Notes: generated from the letters alone by a model not told the origin. Shown: positions 40,721-49,163, counted from the first letter of the stretch. The stretch is 64,000 bases of DNA from Streptomyces aurantiacus (GCF_027107535.1 NZ_CP114283.1:6324001-6388000), one strand, 5' to 3'. Numbers and translations are program-made.

Positions 40721-41755
40721 TCAGCTCGATTCGCGGTGCACGACCTTCGCTCCCAGTACCTCATGCGTCCCGGGCACCGCGACGGGCTCGCGCACCGCCC
40801 GGTCGACCATCTCGGCGAGTTCGCGTCCGGAGGGGAGCTCGATGTGGACCGTGCTCAGCCGCGGACGCAGCAGCCGGCCGAGCATCAGGTCGTCGGCGCC
40901 GATGACGGCCGTCTCGTCCGGTATGCCGATGCCCTCGTCCTGCAGCGCGCGCATCAGCAGCATCGCGAACTCGTCGTTGTACGCGAAGACGGCGTCCAGG
41001 CCGAGGGACCGCCAGCGCGTGGCCAGGTCGGCCGCGGCCTTCTCGTCGTAGGCGAGCGGCACCTCGGTCACCGTCGCGTCCGTGCCGGCCAGGGCCTGCC
41101 GTACGCCGTCGAACCGGGGCCTGGAGAAGATCTCCAGGCCGGGGTCCTCCGGTACCAGGACCCCGACGCGGCGGTAGCCCCGGGCGAGCAGGTGTGTGCC
41201 GGCGCTCCGGCCGACCCCGTGGTGGTCCATGATCAGCGCGTGTGCGCCCTCGACGGATTCGGGGCCGAGGGTGACGACGGCCCGGGCGCCGGAGCGCTTG
41301 AGGACGGACACCCCCCGGGGACCGAGTCCGCCGCCGGGCGCCAGTACGGCGACCGGTCGCAGCTCGGCCCAGGCGCGGGCCGCCTCGTCGCCCTGGAGGC
41401 CGAGGCCGCCGTACTGCACGACGGTGTATTCGAGGCGGCTGAGCGCCCACTGGAGTTCGTTGAAGAACTGGCTGTAGAGCGGGCCCACGGGCACGTCCGG
41501 GGCGGGCATCAGGACCATGCGGCTGTGCCCGGCGCGCAGGCTGCGGGCCGCGGCGTGCGGCACGTACCCGAGTTCCTCGGCCGCCTCGTGGACGCGGCGG
41601 CGGGTGGGCTCGCTGATCCGTACGGCGCTGGTGTTGTTGAGGACGTAGGAGACGGTCGCGCGCGAGACACCCGCCAGGCGGGCCACATCGGCGCTCGTCG
41701 GCACTGAGCGCGGCGCGGGCGACGCAGGGGCGGATGTTTTCGGTATCTGCACCAT
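40721..41755 (-). CDS. LacI family regulator, probable local regulator of pobA
   Basis: A 344-residue LacI-type protein. The DNA-binding domain is near the N-terminus (SADVARLAGVSRATVSYVLN, then EPTRRRVHEAAEELGYVPHA with the hinge AARSLRAGHSR). The sensor domain follows, with VAVLAPGGGLG, ALIMDHHGVGRSAGTHLLAR and AVIGADDLMLGRLLRPRLST. It carries an unusual Pro/Ser-rich N-terminal extension of about 20 residues. Its stop is one base before a possible pobA start, so the two genes are co-transcribed and it likely controls pobA, and itself, in response to an aromatic acid. That differs from the AraC- or IclR-type regulators known for pobA elsewhere. Start 41755 is uncertain; 41767 is possible. 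Confidence 0.82.
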   Translation of the reverse strand: MVQIPKTSAPASPAPRSVPTSADVARLAGVSRATVSYVLNNTSAVRISEPTRRRVHEAAEELGYVPHAAARSLRAGHSRMVLMPAPDVPVGPLYSQFFNELQWALSRLEYTVVQYGGLGLQGDEAARAWAELRPVAVLAPGGGLGPRGVSVLKRSGARAVVTLGPESVEGAHALIMDHHGVGRSAGTHLLARGYRRVGVLVPEDPGLEIFSRPRFDGVRQALAGTDATVTEVPLAYDEKAAADLATRWRSLGLDAVFAYNDEFAMLLMRALQDEGIGIPDETAVIGADDLMLGRLLRPRLSTVHIELPSGRELAEMVDRAVREPVAVPGTHEVLGAKVVHRESS

Positions 41756-41865
41756 GACGTACGGCATCTTCGCAGAAGCCGGGAGCCCGCTCGGGGCCGG
41801 GGGCGTCGTGAACGCCGGACACGCGGCGAGGCCGCGCCGTGCCCGGCGCGGCCCAAGTCGCTTGC

Positions 41866-42528
41866 CTACTGGGGAAGTTCCGTACACGTCACGCGTGCGA
41901 CCAGGTCGATCCATCCCGCCTCCAGGCGCTCCGGCGGCATCTCGCGCTCCTTGGTCAGGTGGTGGATCAGGGCCGGGTCGAGACAGCTCATCAGGGTCTG
42001 GGCGAGGAGGACGCTGTCGGCGCCGGGCACCGCCTGGCGCAGCAGCAGGGTGACGTGACCGGACAGTAAACGGTGGGGCGGGTTGGAGAAGCGTCGGGCT
42101 CCCTCCGGCTGCGCCGCCATCTGGAGTTCCAGATGATCGGCGGTCTGGCGCAGCACGGCCAGACCGAACGCACGGAGCCTGTCGACCGGCGGCGCCCCTG
42201 GCCCCAGCGGCGGCGGCCCGCTGAGGAAGGCGGCCTGGAGCTGTTTGGCGGAGTGGTCCAGCAGTGCCATGAGCAGGCCGGTCCGGTCTCCGAAGCGCCG
42301 GAAGACGGTTCCCTTGCCGACCGAGGCCGCGGCGGCCACCGCCTCCATCGTCACGCCCGCCGCGCCGTGCTCCGCGACCAGGCGCGTGGCCGCTTCCAGC
42401 AGCCGGGCACGGTTGCGCGCCGCGTCGGCACGCAGGCAGGGCTCGTCGGCCCCGGAGGTGAGCTCCAGCAGGACCGGCCCGTCGGTCGGCTCCTGGGACA
42501 CGGGAAGGGGCGGCAGGGAGGCGGACAT
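41866..42528 (-). CDS. TetR/AcrR family regulator
   Basis: A 220-residue regulator. A Pro/Ser-rich tail of about 35 residues precedes the DNA-binding domain (RNRARLLEAATRLVAEHGAA, VTMEAVAAAASVGKGTVFRR, FGDRTGLL). The C-terminal ligand domain follows. Divergent from the NADPH-FMN reductase gene with a 115-bp spacer that carries twin GGACC-type operators (42559-42605), it almost surely represses that gene. A ligand such as a quinone or other xenobiotic is plausible but not shown. Confidence 0.87.
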   Translation of the reverse strand: MSASLPPLPVSQEPTDGPVLLELTSGADEPCLRADAARNRARLLEAATRLVAEHGAAGVTMEAVAAAASVGKGTVFRRFGDRTGLLMALLDHSAKQLQAAFLSGPPPLGPGAPPVDRLRAFGLAVLRQTADHLELQMAAQPEGARRFSNPPHRLLSGHVTLLLRQAVPGADSVLLAQTLMSCLDPALIHHLTKEREMPPERLEAGWIDLVARVTCTELPQ

Positions 42529-42558
42529 GAAGACAGCGTAACGCCAGGGAAGAAAAAT

Positions 42559-42605
42559 GGACCGCGGTCCGTTTAGGTGCTACAACTTTAAACGGACCCC
42601 GGTCC
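42559..42605. promoter_or_regulatory. Twin TetR operators flanking a core promoter
   Basis: GGACCGCGGTCC (42559-42570, perfect palindrome) and GGACCCCGGTCC (42594-42605, one mismatch) stand 35 bp apart. Each is extended toward the centre by CGTTTA or TAAACG, so the whole block is one large inverted repeat. Between them GCTACAACTT may hold the -10 element. Confidence 0.8.
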
Positions 42606-42643
42606 GGATCGTAACGGCACCGTTTCAGCCCATTGGAGTTCCC

Positions 42644-43207
42644 ATGTCTGTTCGCATCCTCGCGCTCGTCGGCAGCCTCCGCGCCGGCTCCCACAACCGC
42701 CAGCTCGCCGAGGCCGCTGTCAAGCTCGCGCCGCAGGGCGCGGAGGTCGAGCTGTTCGAGGGCCTGGCCGAGATCCCCTTCTACAACGAGGACATCGACG
42801 TCGAGGGCAGCGTCCCCGCCTCCGCGGCCCGTCTGCGTGAGGTCGCGGCCGGCGCCGACGCACTGCTGCTCTTCTCGCCCGAGTACAACGGCACCATCCC
42901 CGCCGTCCTGAAGAACGCCATCGACTGGCTGTCCCGCCCGTTCGGTGCGAGCGCCCTGAACGACAAGCCGCTCGCCGTGGTCGGCACCGCCTACGGCCAG
43001 TTCGGCGGAGTCTGGGCGCAGGACGAGGCCCGCAAGGCCGCCGGTATCGCCGGCGCCAAGGTTCTCGAGGACATCAAGCTCTCCATCCCCGGCTCGGTCG
43101 TCCGCTTCGCCGAGACGCACCCCGTCGACGACACCGAGGTCGCCGCCCAGCTGACCGAGGTCATCGGGCAGATCCGCGGCCTGACGACCGAGCCCGTCAC
43201 CGCCTGA
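42644..43207 (+). CDS. NADPH-dependent FMN reductase
   Basis: A 187-residue flavodoxin-like reductase. It has the phosphate-binding loop ALVGSLRAGSHNRQLA at the N-terminus and the family signature FSPEYNGTIPAVLKNAIDWL at about residues 82-102. It reduces FMN, quinones or azo compounds with NAD(P)H. The ATG at 42644 is preceded by TGGAG. TetR control through the twin operators suggests induction by a toxic electrophile. It is followed by a very strong terminator at 43239, so it is a single-gene unit. Confidence 0.9.
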   Translation: MSVRILALVGSLRAGSHNRQLAEAAVKLAPQGAEVELFEGLAEIPFYNEDIDVEGSVPASAARLREVAAGADALLLFSPEYNGTIPAVLKNAIDWLSRPFGASALNDKPLAVVGTAYGQFGGVWAQDEARKAAGIAGAKVLEDIKLSIPGSVVRFAETHPVDDTEVAAQLTEVIGQIRGLTTEPVTA

Positions 43208-43238
43208 TCACGACACGTTCCGCGGCCACGCGTCGCAT

Positions 43239-43283
43239 CTGCCGGAGGGGGCCGGAGCCGAGAGCTCCGGCCCCCTCCGGCAG
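43239..43283. terminator. Very strong terminator hairpin
   Basis: A perfect 19-bp stem (CTGCCGGAGGGGGCCGGAG with its complement) around the loop CCGAGAG follows the FMN reductase gene by 31 bp. Confidence 0.85.
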
Positions 43284-43345
43284 CCCCGCCCCGACCGGTG
43301 CGCACCTCCACCACCACCGGTTCCTCCCGAAGGTGCCGGTTCCCC

Positions 43346-44194
43346 ATGTCCACGTCCGCCCCCGCCCACACCGCGCCGCCGAAGCTCGTGGCCACCGACC
43401 TGGACGGGACGCTGCTGCGCAGCGACGGGACGGTGTCCGAGCGGACGGCGGCCGCGCTCGTGGCGGCCGAAGCGGCCGGCATCCGTCTCGCGCTCGTGAC
43501 CGGCCGTCCCCCGCGCAGCCTTCCGGTGCTGCACGAGGACATCGGACGCCACTTCGCGATCACCGCCAACGGCGCTGCCGTTTACGCCCCCGACGGCACG
43601 GCCGTTCGGTTGTCGCCGTTCCCCGCGGCCCCGCTCGCCGCACTCGTGGCACGCGTGCGCGCGGCGGTCCCCGGCGTGTCCTTCGCCTTCGAGTACGAGC
43701 GGGACTTCAGCCACGAACCGGACTACCCGGCCTGGTCGTACGGGGAGTCGGCGGTCGAACTGATCGGTACCGCCGAGGAGTTGCTCGCGCGCTCCGCCGG
43801 TCGTCCCGTCTTCAAGATCCTCGCCCGCCATCCGGCGCTGTCACTGCGCGACTTCCACGTGCGGGCACGGCTCGCGGCGGGCGCCGACGCCGAGACCACG
43901 CACTCCACGGGGCTGGCGCTGGTCGAGTTCAGCGCCCCGGGCGTCACCAAGGCCAGCGCGCTGATGGCGTGGAGTGCCGAACTCGGCCTGCGCCCGGACG
44001 ACATCGCCGCGTTCGGGGACATGCCCAACGACCTGCCCATGCTCGGGGTGGTGGGCCGCCCGTACGCCATGGCGAACGCCGACCCCGAGGTCAAACGGGC
44101 CGCGCGGTTCCACACCACCTCGAACGACGAGGACGGTGTGGCCCGGGTGCTGGAGCAGTTCGTCGCCGCACGGACCCGCCGCCGTCCCGCGTAG
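43346..44194 (+). CDS. HAD superfamily (Cof-type) phosphatase
   Basis: A 282-residue HAD hydrolase. Motif I is VATDLDGTLLRSDG at about residue 15, motif II is in LALVTGRPPRS, motif III is a Lys in APGVTKASALM, and motif IV is AAFGDMPNDLPMLGVVG. The large C2 cap between about 85 and 190 is of the Cof type. Such enzymes dephosphorylate sugar phosphates or cofactor precursors. The ATG at 43346 follows an AGGTG sequence. The substrate is unknown. Confidence 0.88.
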   Translation: MSTSAPAHTAPPKLVATDLDGTLLRSDGTVSERTAAALVAAEAAGIRLALVTGRPPRSLPVLHEDIGRHFAITANGAAVYAPDGTAVRLSPFPAAPLAALVARVRAAVPGVSFAFEYERDFSHEPDYPAWSYGESAVELIGTAEELLARSAGRPVFKILARHPALSLRDFHVRARLAAGADAETTHSTGLALVEFSAPGVTKASALMAWSAELGLRPDDIAAFGDMPNDLPMLGVVGRPYAMANADPEVKRAARFHTTSNDEDGVARVLEQFVAARTRRRPA

Positions 44195-44370
44195 TCCGGC
44201 GGCCGCAGTCCCGGCGGTTCGGCCCCGGCTGGACGGGCGGGGCCGCACGGGCGGGGCCGGTGCGAATGCAGGGCGTTCGCCGCCCGCGCGAAGGAAGTTG
44301 CCCTTCCCGTACCGCGGGCGCCCGCCGGACGTTACCGTTCGGTAGACATCGTGCTTCCGGAGGTGGCCGT

Positions 44371-45813
44371 ATGACTCCCGACCGTGCCGCGGGTCTCGCG
44401 GAGCGCGCCCGCGCCCTGGCCGAGGGCTCGGTGTCCTCGCGGACGCTGGTGGAGGAGGCCCTCGCCCGGATCGAGGCCACGCAGGGCACGCTGAACGCCT
44501 TCCGGCTGGTGCGCGCCGAGGCGGCGCTCGCCGAGGCCGACGCCGCCGACAAGGAGCTGGCGGCGGGCGGACACCGGCCGCTGCTCGGGGTGCCTGTGGC
44601 GGTCAAGGACGACATGGACGTGGCGGGTGAGCCGACGGCCTTCGGCTGCTGCGGGGAGTTCCCGCCGTCGGCCGAGGACGGCGAGGCGGTACGCCGGCTG
44701 CGGGCGGCCGGAGCCGTGGTCGTCGGCAAGACCAACACCTGCGAGCTGGGGCAGTGGCCCTTCACCGAGGGGCCGGCCTTCGGCGAGACCCGCAATCCGT
44801 GGAACACCGCGCACACACCGGGTGGCTCTTCCGGCGGTTCGGCCGCCGCCGTCGCGGCGGGCCTGGTCCCCGCCGCGCTGGGCTCGGACGGGGCGGGCTC
44901 GGTGCGCATCCCCGCCTCCTGGACCCACCTGATCGGCATCAAGCCGCAGCGCGGTCGCATCTCGACCTGGCCGCGCCCGGAGTCCTTCCACGGCATCACG
45001 GTCAACGGCACGCTGGCCCGTACGGTCGAGGACGCCGCGCTGCTCCTGGACGCGGCGAGCGGCAGCCACGCACGCGATCTGCACCGCCCGCCCGCGCTGC
45101 GCGCGACGGACGCGGTCGGCCGGGATCCGGGGCGGCTGCGGATCGCGCTCTCCCTGAAACCTCCGTTCACGGCGCTGCCCGCGCGGTTGCGCCCCGATGT
45201 ACGGGCGCGGGTCGTCGCCCTCGCGGAGCGGCTGGCCGCGCTCGGGCACGAGGTCGAGGAGGCCGACCCGCGGTACGGGCAGATCGGGCTGGCCTTCGTG
45301 CCGCGCGCCACCGCGGGCATCGCCGAGCGGGTACGGGAGGTGCCCGACCCGGCTCTCCTGGACCGGCGCACCCGCGAGGCGGCCCGCCTGGGGCGGCTGC
45401 TCGGGGGCGCCCCGCTGCGGGCCGCCCGGCGCGCCGAGGCACGCCTGCACCGGCGGATCGGCGCGCTCTTCGAGAGGTACGACGTGATCCTGGCGCCGAC
45501 GACGGCCGCTCCCCCGCCGCGGATCGGCGCCCTGCACAGCCTGAGCGGCTTCGGCACCGACCGGGCCATGATCGCCGCGTGCCCGTACGCCTGGCCGTGG
45601 AACGTGCTGGGCTGGCCCGGGGTGAACATCCCCGCGGGCTTCGTCGACGGCTCGCTGCCCGTGGGCGCGCAGCTGCTCGGCCCGGCGAACAGTGAGCCGC
45701 TGCTCGTCTCGCTCGCCGCGCAGGTGGAGGCGGACCAGCGGTGGTACGAGCGGTGGCCGGACGGTGAACCGGACGGCTCCGTAACGGAGTTCGGTCCGCC
45801 CGCGGGCCCGTAG
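44371..45813 (+). CDS. Amidase signature family enzyme
   Basis: A 480-residue amidase. The Ser-cisSer-Lys triad can be placed at K79 (VAVKDDMDVAG), S153/S154 (HTPGGSSGGSAAAVAAGLVP) and S177 (SDGAGSVRIPAS). The family hydrolyses amide bonds, from small amides to the Glu-tRNA amidotransferase GatA. It is not GatA, because gatB and gatC are absent and the C-terminal region is that of stand-alone amidases. Substrate unknown. The ATG at 44371 has GGAGG upstream. The stop lies in a perfect 17-bp tandem repeat (45799-45832). Confidence 0.9.
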   Translation: MTPDRAAGLAERARALAEGSVSSRTLVEEALARIEATQGTLNAFRLVRAEAALAEADAADKELAAGGHRPLLGVPVAVKDDMDVAGEPTAFGCCGEFPPSAEDGEAVRRLRAAGAVVVGKTNTCELGQWPFTEGPAFGETRNPWNTAHTPGGSSGGSAAAVAAGLVPAALGSDGAGSVRIPASWTHLIGIKPQRGRISTWPRPESFHGITVNGTLARTVEDAALLLDAASGSHARDLHRPPALRATDAVGRDPGRLRIALSLKPPFTALPARLRPDVRARVVALAERLAALGHEVEEADPRYGQIGLAFVPRATAGIAERVREVPDPALLDRRTREAARLGRLLGGAPLRAARRAEARLHRRIGALFERYDVILAPTTAAPPPRIGALHSLSGFGTDRAMIAACPYAWPWNVLGWPGVNIPAGFVDGSLPVGAQLLGPANSEPLLVSLAAQVEADQRWYERWPDGEPDGSVTEFGPPAGP

Positions 45814-45832
45814 TCCCCGCGGGCCCGTAGTC
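45799..45832. repeat. Perfect 17-bp tandem duplication over the amidase stop
   Basis: CCCGCGGGCCCGTAGTC occurs twice head to tail, without a mismatch. The first copy contains the amidase stop codon and the second lies just before the NfeD-like gene. It looks like a recent slippage duplication. Confidence 0.8.
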
Positions 45833-45840
45833 TTGGCACC

Positions 45841-46059
45841 ATGGACGACGCGTCGATGGTGGGGCTGATGGGGCGGGTCACCGGCACGGTGGGGCCCGGG
45901 CTCGTCGGCGAGGTGATCGTCCGGGTCCGTGGCGGCGCCGAGCACTTCCTCGCGTACCCCGCCGCCGCGAAGGACCGCATCGAGACGGGCACGGTGGTGA
46001 TGGTGGTGGAGTACCTGCCGCCGCGGACGGTGTACGTGTCGCCCGCGTACGGCAGTTGA
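45841..46059 (+). CDS. Small NfeD-like OB-fold protein
   Basis: A 72-residue protein starting MDDASMVGLMGRVTGTVGPG. The glycine-spaced strands (LVGEVIVRVRGGAEHFLAYP, then DRIETGTVVMVVEYLPPRTV and YVSP) match the C-terminal OB-fold domain of NfeD, which normally comes fused to a membrane part and is paired with a flotillin/stomatin gene. Here the OB-fold stands alone, and the gene downstream is a flotillin, so it may act as the soluble partner. There is no clear ribosome binding site. Confidence 0.7.
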   Translation: MDDASMVGLMGRVTGTVGPGLVGEVIVRVRGGAEHFLAYPAAAKDRIETGTVVMVVEYLPPRTVYVSPAYGS

Positions 46060-46204
46060 AGCCGTCAGGGGCCTCTGCGTCATGTGAGCGTGTCGTGTGT
46101 GTCAAGGCTGTACCAAGGACCCGGCCACGTCTGTACCCACGGGTCCGCGCGGGCGCACACTCCCTTCGTTCGGTGCCGACAGGGCACCATCCAACAGGGG
46201 GCGC

Positions 46205-47695
46205 ATGCCGATGGTTGTCGGCGTCGTCGCGGGGGCAGCGGTCCTCGCGCTCATCTTCGTCGTTGTGGTCTTCAAGCTCATGTGGCGGGTCGCGGAGCCC
46301 AACGAAGCACTGATCATCTCCGGTTCGAAGCACCGTACCGAAGGCCTCGAGGAAGGCATGGGCTTCCGCATCGTCACCGGGCGCGGGACGCTCGTGATGC
46401 CGGGTGTCCAGGCGGTGCGCAAACTCTCGCTCGACCTCAACGAGACCGAGCTGTCCGTGGACTGCGTGACCCACCAGGGCATTCCGCTCAAGGTGCGGGG
46501 CGTCGTCATCTTCAAGGTGGGCGACGACTTCGTGTCGATCGCCAACGCGGGCCGACGCTTCCTCGACCAGCAGAAGCTGATGTCGGAGCGGGTGCACAAC
46601 GTGTTCGCCGGTCATCTGCGGTCCATCGTCGGCGGGTTGACCGTCGAGGACATGATCCGCGACCGCGACAAGCTCACCGGCCAGACCCGTGCCGCGTGCG
46701 GTACGGAGATGGAGAAGCTCGGCCTGATCGTCGACTCGCTGCAGATCCACGAGATCGAGGATCCGACGGGCTACATCAAGAACCTGGCCATGCCGCACGC
46801 GGCGGCCGTGCAGCGGGACGCCCGGATCGCGCAGGCCGAGGCCAACCGGCTGGCCACCGAGGCCGAACAGCAGGCTGCCGCCCGGATGTCGGAGGCGACC
46901 CGGGACAGCGAGATCCTGCAGGCCGGATACCAGGCGGAGCGCGACAACGCCTCCGCCAAGGCCCGCCAGGCAGGACCGCTCGCCGACGCGGGCGCGCGGC
47001 AGGAGGTCGTGGTCCAGGAGACACGCGTCGCCGAACTCGAGGCGCACCGGCGCGAGCAGCAGCTCCAGGCGGACGTCCGCAAGCCCGCGGACGCGAAGGC
47101 GTACGAGAAGCGCACGCTGGCCGAGGCGGAGCGCGACGTCCGGATCTCCGCCGCGCAGGCCAAGGCGAAGGAGACGGAGCTCGCGGCGGCGGCCGAGGCG
47201 ACGCGGGTCACGACGGCCGCGGGCGCCGAGGCCGAGGCGACGAGGGCGCGCGGCTCCGCCACCGCGACCGCGACCAGGGCCACGGGTGAGGCGGAGGCCG
47301 CCGCCCAGCAGGCCAAGGGCCTCGCGATCGCGGAGTCGACCCGGGCGAAGGGACTGGCGGAGGCGGAGACGATCAAGGCGCGGGCCGCCGCGCTCGCCGA
47401 GAACCAGGAGGCCGTCGTCGCGCAGCAACTCGCGGAGAACTGGCCGGAGATCGTCAAGGCGGGCGCGAGCGCGTTCGGGAACGTCGAGCACATGGTGCTG
47501 CTCAACGGCGCCGACGGGATGTCCGACATGTTCGCCAAGGCGCTCACCATGGGCGGCACGGGACTCGGGCTGGCCCGGCAGTTGCTGGCGTCGATGAACC
47601 ACAACGGCCAGGCCGGAAAGGACACTTCGCCGGTGAACGGGTTTCCGGCGGCGCCGCCCGCTCCGCAGAAGGTGCCGGTGGACGGGGAGTCGTAG
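46205..47695 (+). CDS. SPFH domain flotillin-like protein
   Basis: A 496-residue protein. One N-terminal hydrophobic segment (VVGVVAGAAVLALIFVVVVF) anchors it, the SPFH domain spans about 30-190 (NEALIISGSKHRTEG, ELSVDCVTHQGIPLKVRGVV, GLIVDSLQIHEIED), and a long Ala/Glu/Arg-rich coiled coil follows (about 200-420). Flotillins organise membrane microdomains. The coiled coil is built of AEAxR-type repeats, typical for the family. The ATG at 46205 follows AGGGGG; an ATG two codons later is possible. Its partner is probably the NfeD-like protein encoded 145 bp upstream. Confidence 0.9.
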   Translation: MPMVVGVVAGAAVLALIFVVVVFKLMWRVAEPNEALIISGSKHRTEGLEEGMGFRIVTGRGTLVMPGVQAVRKLSLDLNETELSVDCVTHQGIPLKVRGVVIFKVGDDFVSIANAGRRFLDQQKLMSERVHNVFAGHLRSIVGGLTVEDMIRDRDKLTGQTRAACGTEMEKLGLIVDSLQIHEIEDPTGYIKNLAMPHAAAVQRDARIAQAEANRLATEAEQQAAARMSEATRDSEILQAGYQAERDNASAKARQAGPLADAGARQEVVVQETRVAELEAHRREQQLQADVRKPADAKAYEKRTLAEAERDVRISAAQAKAKETELAAAAEATRVTTAAGAEAEATRARGSATATATRATGEAEAAAQQAKGLAIAESTRAKGLAEAETIKARAAALAENQEAVVAQQLAENWPEIVKAGASAFGNVEHMVLLNGADGMSDMFAKALTMGGTGLGLARQLLASMNHNGQAGKDTSPVNGFPAAPPAPQKVPVDGES

Positions 47696-47753
47696 GACGG
47701 TGAGGTGACCGGTCGGCCGCGGATCGCGTTCGGCCGGTCGCCGGGTTCTTCCT

Positions 47754-47795
47754 GTCCCTGTGAAGAGGCAGTTCGTCCCTGTGAAGAGGCGGTTG
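47754..47795. repeat. 21-bp tandem repeat in the flotillin-PemK gap
   Basis: GTCCCTGTGAAGAGGCAGTTC is followed directly by GTCCCTGTGAAGAGGCGGTTG (2 mismatches), and a shorter related GTCGAAGAGGCG appears at 47831. The purpose is unknown. Confidence 0.7.
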
Positions 47796-47797
47796 CC

Positions 47798-47823
47798 CGC
47801 GCCCCCCGACCCGAAGGGGCGCG
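47798..47823. terminator. Terminator-like hairpin after flotillin
   Basis: CGCGCCCC and GGGGCGCG pair perfectly over 8 bp with a 10-nt loop. The head resembles that of the dispersed intergenic repeat, but the tail is missing. Confidence 0.6.
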
Positions 47824-47853
47824 GACTCCGGTCGAAGAGGCGCGGGCTACCGT

Positions 47854-48306
47854 GTGCCCGTGACTGCCTTCGCCGAGCAAGACGTCCCCGGCCGCTCCGG
47901 CCCCTCCGCCACCACCGAGGCGGATCCGCGCCGGGTCGGCCAGGTGCGTACCGAGTACTCCCCCGCGCACGACGGGGATCCGGATCCGGGCGAGATCGTC
48001 TGGACGTGGGTGCCCTACGAGGAGAACGACGGGCGGGGCAAGGACCGCCCGGTGCTGGTGGTCGCCCGGGAGGACGCCGGTACGTTCCTCGCTGTGCAGC
48101 TGTCCAGCAAGCGGCACGCCAATGACCGGGAGTGGGTGCCGATCGGCACTGGGCCGTGGGACCGGTCGGGGCGCGACTCGTGGGTGGACGTGGACCGGGT
48201 CCTGCGGCTGCACGAGAAGGGGATGCGCCGGGAGGCGTGCGCGCTGGACCGGATGCGGTTCAACTCGGTGGTGCACCGGCTGCGGGAGCGCTACGGCTGG
48301 CGCTGA
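47854..48306 (+). CDS. PemK/MazF-like family protein, no antitoxin beside it
   Basis: A 150-residue protein. From about residue 45 it has the barrel of the MazF/PemK type: PGEIVWTWVPYEENDGRGKD, RPVLVVAREDAGTFLAVQLS, GPWDRSGRDSWVDVDRVLRL. Typical toxins of this fold cut mRNA and are encoded with an antitoxin just upstream. Here no antitoxin gene is present on either side, and the N-terminal 45 residues are an unusual, disordered-looking extension, so a housekeeping role in Streptomyces is as likely as a toxin. GTG 47854 or 47860 may be the start. The 3' end overlaps the convergent PARG-like gene by 16 bp. Confidence 0.75.
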   Translation: MPVTAFAEQDVPGRSGPSATTEADPRRVGQVRTEYSPAHDGDPDPGEIVWTWVPYEENDGRGKDRPVLVVAREDAGTFLAVQLSSKRHANDREWVPIGTGPWDRSGRDSWVDVDRVLRLHEKGMRREACALDRMRFNSVVHRLRERYGWR

Positions 48307-49163
48307 AGCGTCCTGAACGTCCGTTCGAAGGCACTGCGGACCACCGCGCCCTTCGTCCGGTCGAGGACGCCGAACACGACGTGCTCGAAGGAGCCGGCGA
48401 ACCGGCCGCCGTCGCCGAGCAGGGCGCGGAAGGCACCCGCCACCTGCGCCGGGTCGTTCCGGAAGACGCCGCAGCCCCAGGCGCCGAGCACCAGCCGCCG
48501 GTAGCCGTGCGCGGCCGCCGTCTCCAGGACCCGCTCGGCGCGGGCCGCGAGGGCACGCGGCAGTTCGGGCGCCCGCTCGGGCGCGGTGCGCAGGACCACT
48601 CCGGCGTTGGGCGCGGCGGCGGTCAGGAATCCGGCGGTGTACGGCTCGTCGAGGAGCCGTCCCCGGTCGTCGCGGAAGACCGGGACGGCCGGGGAGTGGA
48701 TCACCCGGTCGGTGTAGAAGGGGTCGCGGTGTGCCCGGTGGTGGTCGTAGAACTCACGGGCCTCCACCACGCACGTGTAGAGCGCCGAGGCCCGGCACAG
48801 GGCTTCTTCCTGGGCCTGTGCACCGTTCAGATAGCCGCCGCCCGGATTGCGTGCCGAGGCGAAGTTCAGCACCGCGACCGGGCCGGTCAGCCGATGCGCA
48901 GCCTCCAGGCTGCTCTCGCCCGTGACCTCGAAGAGCGTGTCCACCGGGCCGACCCGGGCCGCGTCCGCGGGAGTGGGCGGCGACGCGCCGCCGGGGCCGG
49001 AACGCGGTGTCTCCACGGGCCCCGGCCCGTACATCCGCGTGCCCTCCCGCGCGGCGGCCACCGCCGCGGCGATCGACACCGCGCGTCCGTCGGACGCTCG
49101 GTACGAACCCGCCGCGACGATCTCCTGCGTCTGCCGCGCGATCCCCCGCAGGCGGGCGCTCAT
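48291..49163 (-). CDS. TIGR02452/DUF2263-type macrodomain protein (PARG-like)
   Basis: A 290-residue protein. The core has VLNFASARNPGGGYLNGAQA followed by QEEALCRASALY, the catalytic GGG-x(6-8)-QEE signature of bacterial poly(ADP-ribose) glycohydrolase-type macrodomains. Further motifs are DPFYTDRVIHSPAVPVF and LVLGAWGCGVFRNDPAQVAG. The family removes ADP-ribose from proteins or nucleic acids. Which one is the substrate here is unknown. The ATG at 49163 opens SARLRGIARQTQEI, a typical family start. It is convergent with and overlaps the PemK/MazF-like gene. Confidence 0.88.
   Translation of the reverse strand: MSARLRGIARQTQEIVAAGSYRASDGRAVSIAAAVAAAREGTRMYGPGPVETPRSGPGGASPPTPADAARVGPVDTLFEVTGESSLEAAHRLTGPVAVLNFASARNPGGGYLNGAQAQEEALCRASALYTCVVEAREFYDHHRAHRDPFYTDRVIHSPAVPVFRDDRGRLLDEPYTAGFLTAAAPNAGVVLRTAPERAPELPRALAARAERVLETAAAHGYRRLVLGAWGCGVFRNDPAQVAGAFRALLGDGGRFAGSFEHVVFGVLDRTKGAVVRSAFERTFRTLQRQP

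Noticed and set aside
47854..48306. A classical toxin-antitoxin module
   Set aside because: No antitoxin frame is found within 200 bp on the upstream side, and the downstream gene is convergent and of another family.
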